A DNA stretch of 20,336 nucleotides. Source: JBMSHD01 sp049416425. GTDB lineage: Bacteria; Pseudomonadota; Gammaproteobacteria; Francisellales; Francisellaceae. A program made the translations under genes and the position numbers. The notes beneath the pieces were generated by a model. The model worked only from the letters and a program-made list of their open reading frames with translations. It had not been told where the DNA came from and did no database searches. Of the stretch, positions 17,721-20,336 are shown in pieces; within the stretch, counting starts at the first letter, position 1, and each line of letters opens with the position of its first letter. The stretch lies in assembly GCA_049416425.1 (NCBI GenBank), contig JBMSHD010000027.1:1-20336 (forward strand). Reading direction: 5' to 3'.

Positions 17721-18089
17721 TTACTTTGTTGTATTCGACGTATTTTCCGGCTTCTGCTGTGTCGCTTGATCAATAGTTTGTTGTTTTTGAGCCTGGTACT
17801 TCTCATAATCAGACTGCGTTACCTGTTGTGTTGCCACATCAGAGCTTGAGGCGCCTGCCGAATGTTTACCAATATAGCTCAAAGAAACGCTTGTGACAAA
17901 AAAAACTGCCACCAAAAAAGCGGTCAGTTTAAACAGGAAAGGCGCGGCTCCTCGACTTCCAAACACCGTCTGTGAAGCACCGGATCCAAAAGAAGCTCCC
18001 ATAGTCGCCCCTTTGCCTTGTTGCAATAACACAAGCCCAATGATGAGCACGGCTACTATAATATGTAAAGTCAGAAGAAATGCCAACAT
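17721..18089 (-). CDS. secG: Preprotein translocase subunit SecG
   Basis: This is the small accessory subunit of the SecYEG protein-export channel in the inner membrane. It has 122 residues and two hydrophobic helices (about 3-22 and 52-72) joined by the diagnostic loop VLLQQGKGATMGASFGSGAS, then TVFGSRGAAPFLFKLTA. The tail after residue 76 is rich in Gln, Ser and Thr and is probably disordered; tails of this kind vary in SecG. ATG 18089 is 6 bases after the tpiA stop, in an A-rich leader with only a weak AAAAAG ribosome site. Confidence 0.96.
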   Translation of the reverse strand: MLAFLLTLHIIVAVLIIGLVLLQQGKGATMGASFGSGASQTVFGSRGAAPFLFKLTAFLVAVFFVTSVSLSYIGKHSAGASSSDVATQQVTQSDYEKYQAQKQQTIDQATQQKPENTSNTTK

Positions 18090-18095
18090 CTTTTT

Positions 18096-18845
18096 TTATC
18101 TTTTTGCGTTTTTAATGATTTCGCCAAAGTCCTTCGCCTTAAGGGAAGCACCACCTATTAATCCACCATCGACATCATCAAGAGACAAGATCTCTTTCGC
18201 ATTTGATGGCTTCAGGCTGCCACCATATACAATTTTCAGTGAATTAGCAAGATTTTCGTTAAATTTTGCAAAGATTTGACGAATAAACCGATGCACTTCC
18301 TGCACCTCTTTTGCCGTTGCCGACAGTCCCGTTCCAATGGCCCATACCGGCTCATAGGCAATAATGAGGCGTTCTAGCTCATTATGAGTCAGAAGGTCAA
18401 ATAAAGGCGCTATCTGCTGTGACAACACCTCGTGAAGCTGCCCTGATTTTCGCTCATCAAGCGTCTCTCCAATACAGACGACGGCAATCATACCATGCTC
18501 GATGGCTTTAAGCGCTTTTTTTGCCACCTGGTGACTGGTTTCATGAAACAGGGCTCTGCGTTCGGAGTGCCCCACCAACACATAATCAACACCACAATCG
18601 CTCAACATAGCACCACTGGTCTCACCGGTATAGGCGCCATCATTATACTCACTGATATTCTGCGCACCCAGAGCAATACCCTTTAAATTATTGCCGACAA
18701 ATGCCAGATACGGTGTCGCAACACAAACGGCAATATCGGCATAATCAACGCTACCTGCCACTTGATTGAGTGACTCAGACAAGTCTTTGGCAAAACGAAA
18801 AGAACCGTTCATCTTCCAGTTGCCCATAATGATCTGTTTTCTCAT
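18096..18845 (-). CDS. tpiA: Triosephosphate isomerase
   Basis: This cytoplasmic glycolytic/gluconeogenic enzyme interconverts dihydroxyacetone phosphate and glyceraldehyde 3-phosphate. It has 249 residues with the full TIM-barrel signature: Asn9 and Lys11 in GNWKMNG, His93 in VGHSERR, Glu165 in AYEPVWAIGTG, then the phosphate-binding VYGGSLKPSNA and DGGLIGGASL. The start is ATG 18845, 3 bases after the glmM stop. secG follows after 6 bases. No anomalies. Confidence 0.98.
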   Translation of the reverse strand: MRKQIIMGNWKMNGSFRFAKDLSESLNQVAGSVDYADIAVCVATPYLAFVGNNLKGIALGAQNISEYNDGAYTGETSGAMLSDCGVDYVLVGHSERRALFHETSHQVAKKALKAIEHGMIAVVCIGETLDERKSGQLHEVLSQQIAPLFDLLTHNELERLIIAYEPVWAIGTGLSATAKEVQEVHRFIRQIFAKFNENLANSLKIVYGGSLKPSNAKEILSLDDVDGGLIGGASLKAKDFGEIIKNAKR

Positions 18846-18848
18846 GTC

Positions 18849-20189
18849 TTATTCCTGTATTTTTTCTTTGACTTTATCCACCAGATAATGCGCCCATTTT
18901 TGGGCAACACGATCATCTCTGGCTTCAACCATGACTCGCAATAGATTTTCAGTACCAGATGGTCTTAACACGACACGCCCATCGGCCGCCATTGCCTTCT
19001 CCACAAATGTCACATCTTCGATCAAAAGACTTAAATCCTGCGCATCAATTTTACGCAGAAGCGGCACATTAATCATCACCTGAGGCATCTTTTTGATACG
19101 ACAAAGATCAAACAAGGATGCTTTTCTTTGACTAATCACCGCCAAAACCTGTAAAGCCGCCATCAATCCGTCGCCAGTGGAGTTGAAATTAAGATTGATA
19201 ATATGTCCAGAAGCCTCTCCTCCCAGACACCATCCGTTATCCAGCATCATCTCCATCACATAGCGATCACCCACCTTGGCGCGCTTAAAGGCAACCTCCT
19301 CTTCGGCCAGCGCCTTTTCAACGGCAAGGTTCGTCATCACCGTGCCGACGACGCCGCCGATGCTGCCAACAATCTCAGGCGCCTGCGCCAGCAAATACAG
19401 TATCTCATCGCCATCGATAACTCTGCCGCTATGATCGACAAGCATCAACCTGTCACCATCGCCATCAAAGGCAATGCCGATATCCGCTTTCATCTTAACA
19501 ACCGTATCCACCAGTTTTTGGGTATGAACGGCACCGCAATCTTCGTTGATATTATAACCATCAGGATCAGAGGCGATTTCAGTGAATTCGATCCCCAGGT
19601 TTTCAAATACGGCTTTTGCCACACGAAAAGTCGCCCCATTGGCGCAGTCGAGAACGACTTTTTTGCCCGTCAAGTCCATGTTTTTGGCAAATTTTTCTCG
19701 GCAATAAGAGACATAAGGCTCAATCTGATTAATTTGATTTTCCACCACACCGAAACGATCGTTGCCAACATAATAAAACTCGCCATCGATATGGCGCTCA
19801 ATCTCCATCTCAAAGGCATCGGGCAGTTTATGACCCTCATGAGAAAACAGCTTGATACCATTATCGTAATACGGGTTATGTGAAGCGCTGATCACAACTC
19901 CGGCCTGGGCTCGTAATCGCTCGACCATAAACGCCACCACCGGGGTCGGCACAATGCCAAGATTGATCACATTAACTCCAGCCGCCGTAATTCCAGAGAT
20001 AAAGGCGTTTTTCAACATATCACAGGAGGCTCGTGTATCCTGACCGATGACGACACAAGGCTTCTCTTTATGCTGCTTTTCCAAAAGACGACCAACGGCA
20101 TTGCCAAGCTTCAGCACAAAATCAACCGTCAGTGGAAACTGTCCAACCCATCCCCTGACACCATCGGTACCAAAATATTTTCTTGCCAT
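18849..20189 (-). CDS. glmM: Phosphoglucosamine mutase
   Basis: It converts glucosamine 6-phosphate to glucosamine 1-phosphate, on the way to UDP-GlcNAc for peptidoglycan and lipopolysaccharide. In 446 residues it begins KYFGTDGVRG, has the phosphoserine loop SASHNPYYDNGIK with catalytic Ser103, the metal-binding DGDGDR (242-247), sugar-binding GEASGH (about 325) and a C-terminal phosphate-binding RPSGTENLLRVMVE. ATG 20189 lies 4 bases after the stop of the ArsC-like gene, so the two are probably co-transcribed; the leader has only a weak GAG-type ribosome site. tpiA follows at 3 bases. Intact. Confidence 0.98.
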   Translation of the reverse strand: MARKYFGTDGVRGWVGQFPLTVDFVLKLGNAVGRLLEKQHKEKPCVVIGQDTRASCDMLKNAFISGITAAGVNVINLGIVPTPVVAFMVERLRAQAGVVISASHNPYYDNGIKLFSHEGHKLPDAFEMEIERHIDGEFYYVGNDRFGVVENQINQIEPYVSYCREKFAKNMDLTGKKVVLDCANGATFRVAKAVFENLGIEFTEIASDPDGYNINEDCGAVHTQKLVDTVVKMKADIGIAFDGDGDRLMLVDHSGRVIDGDEILYLLAQAPEIVGSIGGVVGTVMTNLAVEKALAEEEVAFKRAKVGDRYVMEMMLDNGWCLGGEASGHIINLNFNSTGDGLMAALQVLAVISQRKASLFDLCRIKKMPQVMINVPLLRKIDAQDLSLLIEDVTFVEKAMAADGRVVLRPSGTENLLRVMVEARDDRVAQKWAHYLVDKVKEKIQE

Positions 20190-20193
20190 CGCT

Positions 20194-20336
20194 TTAATTC
20201 TCTAAAAGATCTATCATATTCTCCAGCGGGCGAGCTATTACTGCCTTGTTCTTACTCACCAGAATCGGGCGCTGTAAAAGTACCGGATGTGCCGCAATAA
20301 TTTCTGCCCACTGGGCATCTGATCTTAGCCGTGCAT
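20194..20336 (-). CDS. ArsC/arsenate reductase-family protein, C-terminal end only
   Basis: The last 46 codons of a gene whose start is outside the window. The visible end reads AEIIAAHPVLLQRPILVSKN followed by KAVIARPLENMIDLLEN, then TAA. LLQRPI, then a basic turn, then KAVIARP and a closing helix, is the pattern of the ArsC/YffB/Spx thioredoxin-fold family, whose conserved late Arg-Pro contributes to the active site. The catalytic N-terminal cysteine is not in view, so whether it is a true arsenate reductase cannot be judged. It is 4 bases upstream of glmM. Confidence 0.75.
   Translation of the reverse strand, partial: ARLRSDAQWAEIIAAHPVLLQRPILVSKNKAVIARPLENMIDLLEN

Noticed and set aside
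19203..19883. Long plus-strand open frame (226 codons) opposite glmM
   Set aside because: It is antisense to an intact, fully recognisable glmM and shows no recognisable protein features. Other plus-strand frames opposite nuo genes were dismissed for the same reason.
1..20336. Mobile elements, CRISPR arrays, toxin-antitoxin or phage-defence genes
   Set aside because: Every gene in the window is a housekeeping or chaperone-like gene packed closely on one strand; no transposase, integrase, repeat-spacer array or attachment-site duplication was seen.

Overview
The window is a solid block of minus-strand genes from a gammaproteobacterium. It carries the complete fourteen-gene proton-pumping NADH:quinone oxidoreductase (complex I) operon, nuoA to nuoN. 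nuoC and nuoD are separate genes (fused in E. coli), and the operon is preceded by glmM, tpiA, secG and a tRNA-Leu gene. That order, with the wording of the proteins, resembles Legionella/Coxiella-type and related gammaproteobacteria. This is a judgement from recalled family sequences, not a database result. Base composition looks moderate and even across the window, with no island-like region.

Layout in transcription order (high to low coordinates): the 3' end of an ArsC-family thioredoxin-fold gene (20336-20194); glmM (cell-wall sugar precursor); tpiA (glycolysis); secG (protein export); tRNA-Leu(GAG); nuoA, B, C, D, E, F, G, H, I, J, K, L, M, N (17605-2988); a 248-base gap with a good sigma70-like promoter; then an Hsp70 ATPase-type gene that continues, in a shifted frame, into a DUF3731-type C-terminal region (2739-68). 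From the ArsC-like gene to nuoN the gaps are 0-25 bases or short overlaps, with no visible terminator, so much of it may be one very long transcript. NuoE, F and G form the NADH-oxidising arm, NuoB, C, D and I the quinone-connecting arm, and NuoA, H, J, K, L, M and N the membrane proton-pumping arm.

Two genes are broken as written. nuoI has a single in-frame TAA at codon 40, with clear NuoI homology in the same frame on both sides. The Hsp70/DUF3731 gene needs a one-base frame change exactly at a run of six T residues. The site reads as the slippery heptamer T TTT TTC, and a -1 slip there restores the family's conserved sequence. Each could be a sequencing or assembly error, a real pseudogene, or (for the Hsp70 gene) programmed frameshifting or transcriptional slippage. 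These two sites are the most worthwhile things to check. The rest is ordinary, conserved housekeeping sequence.
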